Shown piece by piece: positions 1 to 5,019 of a stretch of 5,019 bases of DNA. The notes beneath the pieces are model-generated. The model was not told where the DNA came from and ran no database searches. It saw only the letters and a list, made by a program, of their open reading frames with translations. The number at the start of each line of letters is the position of its first letter. The stretch's first letter is position 1. Both the position numbers and the translations under genes were made by a program. Location: positions 1 through 5,019 of the forward strand of contig JAJTIF010000005.1 of assembly GCA_021299675.1 (NCBI GenBank). The letters are read 5' to 3'. This DNA is from Pseudomonadota bacterium. Lineage in GTDB: Bacteria > Bdellovibrionota > Bacteriovoracia > Bacteriovoracales > Bacteriovoracaceae.

Positions 1-27
1 AAAAAAAGGGTCCCGAAGGACCCTTTT
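1..27 (-). terminator. Intrinsic terminator of the lysine-rich peptide gene
   Basis: Read on the minus strand, a perfect 6-bp GC-rich stem (GGGTCC/GGACCC) closes a UUCG loop with a C-G closing pair, the especially stable cUUCGg tetraloop. The stem is preceded by four A and followed by seven T at the window edge, so A-T pairs can extend it. It begins 12 nt after the stop codon of the peptide gene at 40-153. This is a textbook Rho-independent terminator and supports that small gene being a real transcription unit. The T run could extend beyond the window. Confidence 0.9.
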
Positions 28-39
28 CATCTAAGAAGA

Positions 40-153
40 TTACTTCTTCTTAGCAGCTTTCTTTGTTGCTTTCTTAGCTACTTTCTTCGTAGCTTTCTTT
101 GCAACTTTCTTTGTAGCTTTCTTTGCAACTTTCTTTGTAGCTTTCTTAACCAT
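40..153 (-). CDS. Histone H1-like lysine/alanine-rich repeat microprotein (37 aa)
   Basis: This small gene encodes 37 residues. After Met-Val it is a regular KKAT/KKVA repeat with an 8-residue unit KKATKKVA, ending in AAKKK. Nineteen of 37 residues are lysine, there are no acidic residues, and the only other residues are Ala, Thr and Val plus Met1. The ATG is preceded by GGGAGGA at 158-164 with about 4-5 nt spacing, a plausible promoter lies upstream, and a strong terminator follows at 1-27. These signals argue for real expression despite the low complexity. Lysine/alanine-rich peptides of this kind resemble eukaryotic histone H1 tails and bacterial H1-like proteins such as chlamydial Hc2. 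The family-based expectation is sequence-nonspecific DNA or RNA binding, for example in nucleoid compaction. That function is inferred, and no folded domain, signal peptide or membrane segment is visible. It lies downstream of clpA on the same strand but appears to have its own promoter. Confidence 0.82.
   Translation of the reverse strand: MVKKATKKVAKKATKKVAKKATKKVAKKATKKAAKKK
45..147 (-). repeat. 24-bp tandem repeat, about four copies, coding
   Basis: A 24-bp unit encoding KKATKKVA is repeated in tandem inside the microprotein gene. The copies at 93-116 and 117-140 are identical. The copy at 69-92 differs at three positions and the one at 45-68 at about five. A partial unit runs on to 147. 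The period is a multiple of three, so gain or loss of a unit would keep the frame and change protein length by eight residues. The perfect copies are nearest the start codon and the diverged ones nearest the stop. Confidence 0.9.
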
Positions 154-157
154 GATT

Positions 158-164
158 TCCTCCC
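158..164 (-). promoter_or_regulatory. Strong Shine-Dalgarno of the lysine-rich peptide
   Basis: On the minus strand GGGAGGA lies 4 nt before the ATG at 153, and its GGAGG core lies 5 nt before it. This close match to the anti-Shine-Dalgarno sequence fixes the start codon of the 37-residue peptide and is one of the main reasons to accept the gene. Confidence 0.8.
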
Positions 165-201
165 AGAAATTGTAGGTTGTTGACCTTTCTTATTTAAAGC
201 T

Positions 202-230
202 TAAATACATTTTTTTTTTAACGCAAACAA
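202..230 (-). promoter_or_regulatory. Putative sigma70-type promoter of the lysine-rich peptide gene
   Basis: On the minus strand a TTGTTT (-35-like, 225-230) is separated by 17 bp from TATTTA (-10-like, 202-207). The spacer contains a run of ten A. Predicted initiation near 195 gives a leader of roughly 40 nt that includes the Shine-Dalgarno at 158-164. Each hexamer matches the consensus at four of six positions. The region is very AT-rich, which raises the chance of spurious matches, so this is a candidate only. A weaker alternative is TTGATT (254-259) with TACATT (233-238), but its 15-bp spacing is short. Confidence 0.4.
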
Positions 231-241
231 AAAATGTATTT
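203..241. repeat. Near-AT-only 13-bp perfect inverted repeat
   Basis: The arms at 203-215 and 229-241 are perfect reverse complements (AAATACATTTTTT and its complement), separated by 13 nt containing ACGCAAAC. The right arm continues into T's for a run of nine on the plus strand, so as RNA it would look like a weak terminator in the plus direction, where no gene precedes it. The repeat coincides with the candidate promoter of the microprotein gene, so it could instead be a binding site or bent A-tract DNA. Its role is unknown. Confidence 0.6.
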
Positions 242-280
242 TTTTTTCACTTTAATCAAGTTTTCGATCATTTTGTTGTT

Positions 281-314
281 AAAAGCTTGTCGGTCACTAC
301 CCCACAAGAGCTTT
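281..314 (-). terminator. Possible weak terminator of clpA
   Basis: On the minus strand, directly at the clpA stop codon, the segments 304-314 and 282-290 can pair (AAAG-CTTGT with ACAAGCTTT, with a 2-nt bulge). The loop contains a further GGT/ACC pairing. Only four T follow before TAACAAC, so the U-tract is poor and termination would be incomplete. The hairpin overlaps the last codons of clpA. Some read-through into the lysine-rich peptide gene is possible. Confidence 0.35.
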
Positions 315-2661
315 AGCAAAAAGTGAAGTGAAGCTTTTCATCTTTCACTTCCACCACAACACGACCACCCTTTTCTAATTTTCCGAAGAGAATTTCATGG
401 GCCAAAGGCTTCTTGATTTGTTCATCGATGAGTCGGCCGACAGGTCGGGCGCCCAACTTATCGTCAAAACCATGACGTGCGAGCCACGCGAGAGCCTCTG
501 GCATCACCTCAAGCTCCACTTTCTTTTCTACCAACTGGCCTTCGAGCTCCATCAAAAATTTATCGACGATGGATTCCACGTTAGTTGGTTTGAGCTTATT
601 AAAGTGTACCACAGCATCCAGGCGGTTTCTGAATTCGGGGGTAAAAAACTGCCTGATCGCCTGGTCACGCTTGGCCGGATTAAGTCCCTTGGTCTGACCT
701 GACAGACCAATCGAGCCCGCTTCCATGTCTTTGGCACCGGCATTTGAGGTCATGATCAAGATCACATTTCTAAAGTCAGTGGTACGGCCATTGGAGTCTG
801 TGAGGGCCCCGTGATCCATCACCTGAAGCAGGATATTGAAAATGTCTGAATGGGCTTTTTCAATCTCATCCAGCAGCAGCACACAGTAAGGCGTCTTGTG
901 GACAGAGTCTGTGAGGCTTCCCCCTTGCTCGAATCCGACGTAGCCCGGAGGCGCGCCGATGAGCTTGGAGACCGTGTGTTTCTCCATGAACTCGGACATG
1001 TCAAAACGCAGAAAGCTCACGCCCAGGGCCAGTGAGAGTTGCTTGGCGAGCTCAGTTTTCCCCACGCCGGTAGGGCCTGCGAACAAAAAGTTGGCAATCG
1101 GCCGCGTCGTGGCCCCAAGGCCTGAGCGGGAGAGGATGATGGAGTTGGTGACCTTCTCAATCGCCTCGTCCTGGCCATAGATCAGGAGCTTGAGGTCACG
1201 CTCAAGGTTTTTGAGCTTATCGCGCTCGTTGCCCGAAACACTCTTTTCTGGGATGCGGGCGATCTTTGAGACAATGTACTCGGCATCGGCAACCGTTGCC
1301 TCCATATCTTGGCGCCAGTCAGGCTTGAGGCGCAGGTAGGCACCCATTTCGTCGATCACATCGATCGCCTTGTCCGGCAGCTTGCGGTCAGAGATGTGTT
1401 TCTGGGCCAGGTCAACGGAAGCTTTGACCACTTCTGAAGGAATTTTGATCTTATGGTGGTCTTCGAAGCGGGACTTCAGGCCTTCGATGATCTGTACGGT
1501 TTCATCGTTGGAAGGCTCCAGTACATCGATCTTCTGAAAGCGACGGTTGAGGGCAGCGTCTTTCTCAAAATACTTGCGGTATTCCTCAAAAGTCGTAGAA
1601 CCCATGCACCGGAGCGTCCCTTTGGAAAGGGAGGGCTTCAAAAGATTGGAAGCATCCATGCTCCCCCCGCTGGTGGCGCCAGCGCCGATGATGGTGTGGA
1701 TCTCATCGATGAAGAGGATACTTCCCTCTTTTTCGTTTTTCTTCTCGAGGGCCTGCAGCACAACCTTCAGGCGCTCTTCAAAATCACCGCGAAACTTCGT
1801 GCCTGCCAAAAGCGAGGCCATATCCAGGGAATAGACCGTGGTTTTTGCCAGAGGCTCGGGGACCTTTTTATCCACAATTGACTGTGCCAGACCTTCGGCG
1901 ATCGCCGTCTTCCCCACACCAGCGTCTCCCACCAGGATGGGGTTATTTTTGCGGCGGCGACACAGGATTTGAATGACCCGCTTGATCTCTTCGCTGCGAC
2001 CGATGGTGGGATCAAGTTTCCCCGCCAGCGCCTCTTTATTCAGGTTGACGGTGAAATCGGCTAGCGCCTTCTCAAATTTCTCTTCTCGTTTGAACGGACC
2101 TTCACCGGAACCAGCTGAGGTGCCAGCCTCCTCGGTCTCATCTCCTCGATTAGCTGGTTTATCCACTCCGTGAGCGATTTTTTCCACGACGTCAACGCGT
2201 TGGATATTTTGTTTTTCAAGAAAATAAGTTGCATGGCTTTCCTTTTCGCTAAACAGTGCCACTAAAAGATTAATGGCCTGGATAGACTTTTTTCCAGAAC
2301 TTTGAATATGGATCGCAGCTCGCTGGATCACTCGTTGGAGTGCCAGGGAAATTTCAGGTTGGTAGAAAATGCCATTCTCTTTTGCCGCTTCCCGAAGCTG
2401 CTCGTTTCCGAACTGCTTGAGATTGAGCTCATGAATCTCCTCGTCTTGGAGCAGAGAAAAATTAGAATCGTCATTAATGAACTTCTCGAGGTCCTGACGT
2501 AATTCATCAAGCTTTGCCCCACAGTCTTGCAGCACATCCACAACGGCGGCATCGTCCAGCATCGCCAAGAGAACGTTCTCAAGAGTGAGAAATTCATGCT
2601 TGCGTTCGTTCGCCTTGCGGATGGCTTTGTTGAGAATGAGTTCAAGTTGATTGCTGATCAT
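313..2661 (-). CDS. clpA: ATP-dependent Clp protease ATP-binding subunit ClpA
   Basis: ClpA is the hexameric AAA+ unfoldase that feeds substrates, including ClpS-delivered N-degron proteins, into the ClpP peptidase in the cytoplasm. The 782 residues show the full family layout. The double-Clp N-domain (about 1-165) begins with the ClpA-type MISNQLELILN. A Gly/Glu-rich linker (about 166-195) follows. D1 has Walker A GDAGVGKT (245-252), Walker B ILFIDE (315-320) and an arginine-containing NRRF (372-375). D2 has Walker A GPTGVGKT (529-536), pore-loop GYVGF (573-577), Walker B VLLLDE (594-599), FRNR (677-680) and sensor-2 GARP (737-740). IGL at 651-653 matches the ClpP-docking loop and separates it from ClpB. 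No long ClpB/ClpC-type middle domain is visible. Length is slightly above E. coli ClpA (758), partly through the linker. AAGGA at 2668-2672, 6 nt before the ATG, supports the start. clpS lies 80 bp upstream on the same strand; clpP is not in the window. Confidence 0.97.
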   Translation of the reverse strand: MISNQLELILNKAIRKANERKHEFLTLENVLLAMLDDAAVVDVLQDCGAKLDELRQDLEKFINDDSNFSLLQDEEIHELNLKQFGNEQLREAAKENGIFYQPEISLALQRVIQRAAIHIQSSGKKSIQAINLLVALFSEKESHATYFLEKQNIQRVDVVEKIAHGVDKPANRGDETEEAGTSAGSGEGPFKREEKFEKALADFTVNLNKEALAGKLDPTIGRSEEIKRVIQILCRRRKNNPILVGDAGVGKTAIAEGLAQSIVDKKVPEPLAKTTVYSLDMASLLAGTKFRGDFEERLKVVLQALEKKNEKEGSILFIDEIHTIIGAGATSGGSMDASNLLKPSLSKGTLRCMGSTTFEEYRKYFEKDAALNRRFQKIDVLEPSNDETVQIIEGLKSRFEDHHKIKIPSEVVKASVDLAQKHISDRKLPDKAIDVIDEMGAYLRLKPDWRQDMEATVADAEYIVSKIARIPEKSVSGNERDKLKNLERDLKLLIYGQDEAIEKVTNSIILSRSGLGATTRPIANFLFAGPTGVGKTELAKQLSLALGVSFLRFDMSEFMEKHTVSKLIGAPPGYVGFEQGGSLTDSVHKTPYCVLLLDEIEKAHSDIFNILLQVMDHGALTDSNGRTTDFRNVILIMTSNAGAKDMEAGSIGLSGQTKGLNPAKRDQAIRQFFTPEFRNRLDAVVHFNKLKPTNVESIVDKFLMELEGQLVEKKVELEVMPEALAWLARHGFDDKLGARPVGRLIDEQIKKPLAHEILFGKLEKGGRVVVEVKDEKLHFTFC

Positions 2662-2691
2662 AGAGAATCCTTAAAAGAGGATGGTGTATCT

Positions 2692-2721
2692 AGAATATGG
2701 GGGTGATTTGATTAAGCGCAA
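2692..2721 (-). promoter_or_regulatory. Weak candidate internal promoter for clpA
   Basis: In the 80-bp gap between clpS and clpA, the minus strand carries TTGCGC (2716-2721) and TATTCT (2692-2697) with an 18-bp spacer. Initiation near 2685 would leave a short leader containing the AAGGA Shine-Dalgarno at 2668-2672. The hexamer matches are partial, so clpA may simply be cotranscribed with clpS. Confidence 0.22.
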
Positions 2722-2727
2722 GGGTCT

Positions 2728-2741
2728 GACAAAGATTTGTC
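2728..2741. repeat. 14-bp palindrome immediately after the clpS stop codon
   Basis: GACAAA and TTTGTC form perfect 6-bp inverted arms around a central GA. The element abuts the clpS stop codon and lies just upstream of the weak clpA promoter candidate. A 2-nt centre is too small for an RNA hairpin loop without opening pairs, and no T-run follows, so a dimeric-protein binding site is more plausible than a terminator. A chance occurrence is possible. Confidence 0.4.
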
Positions 2742-3062
2742 TTAGTCATCCATTGACTCAATGGAGCATTTTAAGGGATGTCCATTTTCACGAGCGTAGC
2801 GAATGACTTTTTCTTTCTTTGACTCGGCCACCTCAAAGGTATAAATGCCGCAAACGCCGTAACCGCGGGTGTGCACCTCGAGCATGATGGCCTGAGCCTC
2901 GTGGCGAGTTTTGGCGAAGAACTTCTGTAGCACGTGCACCACAAACTCCATGGTGGTGTAATCGTCATTGTGGAGGAGCACCTGCCAGGGCTTAGGCCGC
3001 TTGACCTTAGGCTTCTGTGCCACCGCAATACCGCTTTTTCCCTCTTCTTCGTGTGCAGACAT
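2742..3062 (-). CDS. clpS: ATP-dependent Clp protease adaptor ClpS
   Basis: ClpS is the cytoplasmic N-recognin adaptor. It binds proteins bearing N-end-rule residues, docks on the ClpA N-domain and hands them to ClpAP for degradation. The 106 residues equal the E. coli ClpS length. A charged, flexible N-terminal extension (about 1-22) precedes the core. The N-degron pocket is intact: Asn32-Asp33-Asp34 in HNDDYTTMEF, the gatekeeper-like Met38 and His64 correspond to the E. coli pocket residues. Other family signatures are VLQKFF (44-49), CGIYTFEVAE (71-80) and a YARENGHPLKC ending (89-99). AAGGG at 3070-3074, 7 nt before the ATG, supports the start. It is followed by clpA after 80 bp in the common clpS-clpA order, and it is divergent from the methyltransferase at 3119. 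Confidence 0.97.
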   Translation of the reverse strand: MSAHEEEGKSGIAVAQKPKVKRPKPWQVLLHNDDYTTMEFVVHVLQKFFAKTRHEAQAIMLEVHTRGYGVCGIYTFEVAESKKEKVIRYARENGHPLKCSIESMDD

Positions 3063-3065
3063 GTA

Positions 3066-3087
3066 TTGACCCTTAAAGTATTATAGT
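3066..3087. promoter_or_regulatory. Overlapping divergent -10-like elements between clpS and rlmK
   Basis: The 56-bp divergent gap contains a consensus TATAAT on the minus strand (3080-3085), overlapped by TATAGT on the plus strand (3082-3087). The minus-strand box lacks a recognisable -35 and would initiate at about 3073, inside the clpS Shine-Dalgarno, giving a leader of only about 10 nt. The plus-strand box would give a leader of about 25 nt containing the full Shine-Dalgarno, but it also lacks a -35. A TTGACC at 3066-3071 could pair only with a poor -10 (TAAACA, 15-bp spacing). At least one promoter is expected here, but its exact position is uncertain. Confidence 0.35.
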
Positions 3088-3103
3088 AAACATACAACAA
3101 ATC

Positions 3104-3110
3104 TGAGGAG
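3104..3110 (+). promoter_or_regulatory. Shine-Dalgarno that selects the GTG start of the methyltransferase
   Basis: TGAGGAG lies 8 nt before a GTG codon at 3119. This good ribosome-binding site supports GTG rather than a later codon as the start. The protein beginning there (MSELRDRLQKN) also aligns from its first residues with the start of the RlmK-type domain. Confidence 0.75.
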
Positions 3111-3118
3111 ATTGGCAC

Positions 3119-4042
3119 GTGTCAGAGCTAAGAGATCGCTTACAAAAAAATTACCGGCGTCTTGCTGCTCAGTTCCGCTCCCAAAAGGTTGAGGCCTGGA
3201 GGCTTTATGCCCAAGATATCCCTCGTTACCCCTACTTAATCGACGTATACAACAATTTTTGTCTGATTTATGACCAAGGTCGCTCCGATCTCGTCGCCGA
3301 GGAAGTCATCGAAGAACACCATAATGACGCTCTCCGTGCTGTGCAGGAAGTGCTCAATCTCAGCGCCGAACAGGTTATTTTTAAGAAAAGAGAGCGCCAA
3401 AAAGGCGAAAAGCAATACGAAATCATCGATCCTCGAGCTGAAGAAGTGCTGCTGATCCAGGAAGGTGAGCTGCGCTTTGAGGTCAATCTCAGAAAATATC
3501 TGGATACGGGCCTTTTTCTCGACCATCGCCCCTTGCGCCGGGAGCTGCAAAAGATTTCCCATGATAAGAAAGTGCTCAATCTGTTTTGCTACACCGGCTC
3601 TTTAAGTATTGCCGCCGCGGCTGGTGGGGCTAGCGTTGTGACCTCCATCGACATGTCTCGCACCTACCTGGACTGGACGCTTCGAAACTTTAAGCACAAC
3701 CAACTCTCCTCCGGTCATCACCGCTTCGTCCAAGCCGACATCTTGGCGTGGCTCAAGGCTGACATCGAAGAGAGCTGGGACATCATCGTACTGGATCCAC
3801 CAAGCTTCTCTAACTCTAAACGCATGGAAGATATCCTAGACATTGAACGTGACCACAGCTTCTTGATCAAAGAATGCATGAAGCGGCTCTCACACTCAGG
3901 TGTGCTCTTTTTCTCCACCAATAAGAGAAAATTTAAATTCGACTCTCTTCCCTTCAAGATCAAAGAAATCACACACTGGACCACGCCGATGGACTTTAAA
4001 GACACGGGGATTCATAAGGCGTGGGAGATCCGGCACAACTAA
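3119..4042 (+). CDS. rlmK: Stand-alone RlmK-type 23S rRNA (guanine-N7) methyltransferase
   Basis: This is a class I S-adenosylmethionine-dependent methyltransferase. It matches, as recalled, the C-terminal RlmK half of E. coli RlmKL (YcbY), which makes m7G2069 in 23S rRNA. The 307 residues begin RLQKNYRRLAAQ (7-18) and then contain RERQKG (91-96) and YLDTGLFLDHR (127-137). SAM motif I is NLFCYTGS (164-171). The motif II aspartate is in SIDMSRTYL (176-184), QAD is at 205-207, and catalytic motif IV DPPSFSNSKRMED is at 226-238. All are shared with RlmK. The THUMP-containing RlmL half (m2G2445) is absent, so the gene is a natural single-activity version rather than a truncation. The start is GTG with a good Shine-Dalgarno. 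It is divergent from clpS and convergent with the next gene, with a 4-bp stop-codon overlap. The exact target nucleotide is inferred from homology; a broader RlmI-like specificity is less likely. Confidence 0.9.
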   Translation: MSELRDRLQKNYRRLAAQFRSQKVEAWRLYAQDIPRYPYLIDVYNNFCLIYDQGRSDLVAEEVIEEHHNDALRAVQEVLNLSAEQVIFKKRERQKGEKQYEIIDPRAEEVLLIQEGELRFEVNLRKYLDTGLFLDHRPLRRELQKISHDKKVLNLFCYTGSLSIAAAAGGASVVTSIDMSRTYLDWTLRNFKHNQLSSGHHRFVQADILAWLKADIEESWDIIVLDPPSFSNSKRMEDILDIERDHSFLIKECMKRLSHSGVLFFSTNKRKFKFDSLPFKIKEITHWTTPMDFKDTGIHKAWEIRHN

Positions 4043-4995
4043 TTGGGGAGTGAGAGATCTCGTTGCATGAGACGGGATTGAAACGTTTTCTTCTTCAGAG
4101 CTGCCGGATCTCTTGAACCAAAAAGCAGCACAGACTGCACCGGATGATGATCGGAGAGGTCACACTCTCTTTTTGAAGAATAGATGGCACGGAGAGGATA
4201 TAACACCTCAGAGCTCAACGCCGCCGAGGACTCATTCTTCCTGAGTAGAATGTGATCCAGGTTCTCTTCACTTCCGTCGTAGTTTTTACCAAAGCAGTCC
4301 ATCTTCTCCGCGAGAGTGTTGACCCATTTCATGTGATCGGCCAAAGGCTCTAGACCTAGAGCCAAGATCATCTCAGCGAATTCGACCTCTGCCTGACTAT
4401 CAATATTTAAGTCGCCTGCAACGATCTGAGGGACTCCACTTTCGCGGAATTCATCGAGTAATCCTCTGCTCTGCTCGACCTGGGATCTTCTGACTGCGAA
4501 GATTTTTTCGCTATTACTCGACTGCATGTGAGTGCCAAGAATCTGGACCCGCTGGCCCTGCGGGAGCATCACTTCGATCAAAAGCGCTCCCTTGGTAGCC
4601 AGGCAGTCTGCGATGGCGCAGTCTTTGAAGTAAATCTGTCCCAGAAACTTGAATGGGTATTTCGAAAGGATCATCACGCCTGATGAAATGAACTTTAAAA
4701 ATCCGCGCTGCTTCTTTTGGATCACATGGTGAGGATAAGCGCCAGAGAGATGCTTCAAGATTAGCTTCTTGTAGCGGGACTGGAAGGCTTCAGTGAGGAC
4801 CAGCACATCATTTTCAGCGATCACCGAGCTCAGGGCGACGATCTGCAGGCTTGTCCGCTCTTTTTGCTTGGAAAACTTTATCGGTGCTGGAAGCATGTAC
4901 ACGTTCCACGCTAACATGCGAAGCTCTTCAGCATTAGAAGAGAATGAGATCAGGGCAAAGTCCAGTATTAGAAAGATACCCCTCAAGGCATTCAT
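4039..4995 (-). CDS. Secreted sphingomyelinase C-like phosphodiesterase (EEP superfamily)
   Basis: This 318-residue protein has the endonuclease/exonuclease/phosphatase fold and most resembles bacterial neutral sphingomyelinase C, a Mg-dependent enzyme releasing phosphocholine from sphingomyelin. An N-terminal signal-like segment (Arg5, hydrophobic 7-18, possible cleavage after SNA22) suggests export, although Asp12 inside the hydrophobic core is unusual. Catalytic motifs are complete: WNVYMLP (Asn31), LTEAF (Glu69), GTHMQSS (His156), GDLNID (Asp195, Asn197), LDHILLR (246-252) and LSDHHPV (Asp282, His283). NVYML, GTH-Q and SDHxPV are closer to sphingomyelinases than to exonuclease III or DNase I. 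The aromatic Trp-Phe hairpin before SDHYP in the Bacillus cereus enzyme is not evident, and a basic 25-residue tail follows the core. The true substrate may be another phospholipid. The ATG has only a weak Shine-Dalgarno (TGGG), and an in-frame TGA lies at 5011-5013. The promoter is probably outside the window. Confidence 0.85.
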   Translation of the reverse strand: MNALRGIFLILDFALISFSSNAEELRMLAWNVYMLPAPIKFSKQKERTSLQIVALSSVIAENDVLVLTEAFQSRYKKLILKHLSGAYPHHVIQKKQRGFLKFISSGVMILSKYPFKFLGQIYFKDCAIADCLATKGALLIEVMLPQGQRVQILGTHMQSSNSEKIFAVRRSQVEQSRGLLDEFRESGVPQIVAGDLNIDSQAEVEFAEMILALGLEPLADHMKWVNTLAEKMDCFGKNYDGSEENLDHILLRKNESSAALSSEVLYPLRAIYSSKRECDLSDHHPVQSVLLFGSRDPAALKKKTFQSRLMQRDLSLPN

Positions 4996-5019
4996 TAAAC
5001 CCAGATCGTCTCACTCGGT

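Noticed and set aside
45..147. CRISPR array or non-coding satellite repeat
   Set aside because: The 24-bp units are directly adjacent with no spacers. They form an uninterrupted reading frame with start, Shine-Dalgarno and terminator.
203..247. Intrinsic terminator on the plus strand
   Set aside because: The hairpin-plus-T9 shape is present, but the stem is almost pure A-T and no plus-strand gene lies upstream to be terminated. On the minus strand no T-run follows it.
1453..1881. 142-residue plus-strand open frame opposite clpA
   Set aside because: It lies wholly antisense to the conserved ClpA D1 region and has no recognisable domain. The open frame is explained by codon bias of the real gene. 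The other open frames at 397-1180, 1767-2015 and 2302-2645 are the same kind of shadow.
313..2661. ClpB or ClpC identity for the AAA+ protein
   Set aside because: There is no long coiled-coil middle domain, a ClpP-docking IGL is present, the N-terminus is ClpA-like and clpS is adjacent. All point to ClpA.
2771..3118. Minus-strand frame overlapping clpS
   Set aside because: It overlaps clpS in another frame, has a composition rich in Ser/Arg/Cys typical of shifted frames, and shows no family motifs. The clpS frame is clearly the conserved one.
4039..4995. Exonuclease III (Xth) identity
   Set aside because: The protein has a signal-like N-terminus and the sphingomyelinase-type NVYMLP, GTHMQSS and SDHHPV motifs. 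I could not see the DNA-repair-specific signatures of ExoIII.

Overview
This window reads as a chromosomal housekeeping segment of a Gram-negative bacterium with roughly balanced base composition. ClpA and ClpS occur together, the methyltransferase is of the proteobacterial RlmK type, and one protein carries a Sec-type signal peptide. The ClpA N-terminal domain and the tiny lysine/alanine-rich histone-H1-like protein suggest Bdellovibrionota or another former deltaproteobacterial lineage. That placement is recall-based inference with low to moderate confidence. No mobile element, CRISPR array, tRNA or rRNA was seen.

Layout from left to right. Positions 1-153 hold a complete minus-strand unit for a 37-residue, about 51% lysine peptide. 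It has a strong Shine-Dalgarno, a 24-bp tandem-repeat coding body and a textbook cUUCGg intrinsic terminator at the window edge. Positions 154-312 are an AT-rich intergenic region with a plausible promoter for that peptide, an AT-only inverted repeat and a possible weak clpA terminator. Positions 313-3062 carry the minus-strand pair clpS-clpA (clpS first), separated by 80 bp. A compact 56-bp divergent region then separates clpS from a plus-strand stand-alone RlmK-type 23S rRNA methyltransferase (3119-4042). The last gene (4039-4995, minus) encodes a secreted sphingomyelinase-C-like phosphodiesterase of the endonuclease/exonuclease/phosphatase fold. Its stop codon overlaps the methyltransferase stop by 4 bp, tail to tail.

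ClpS and ClpA work together. ClpS binds N-degron substrates and docks them on the ClpA N-domain, and ClpA unfolds them into ClpP, which is not encoded here. The other genes are unrelated in pathway: ribosome modification, a putative nucleic-acid-binding peptide, and an exported lipid hydrolase. I find no convincing new multi-gene system. The items most worth a second look are the lysine-repeat microprotein and the sphingomyelinase-like protein, which keeps its catalytic residues but lacks the usual aromatic membrane-binding hairpin.
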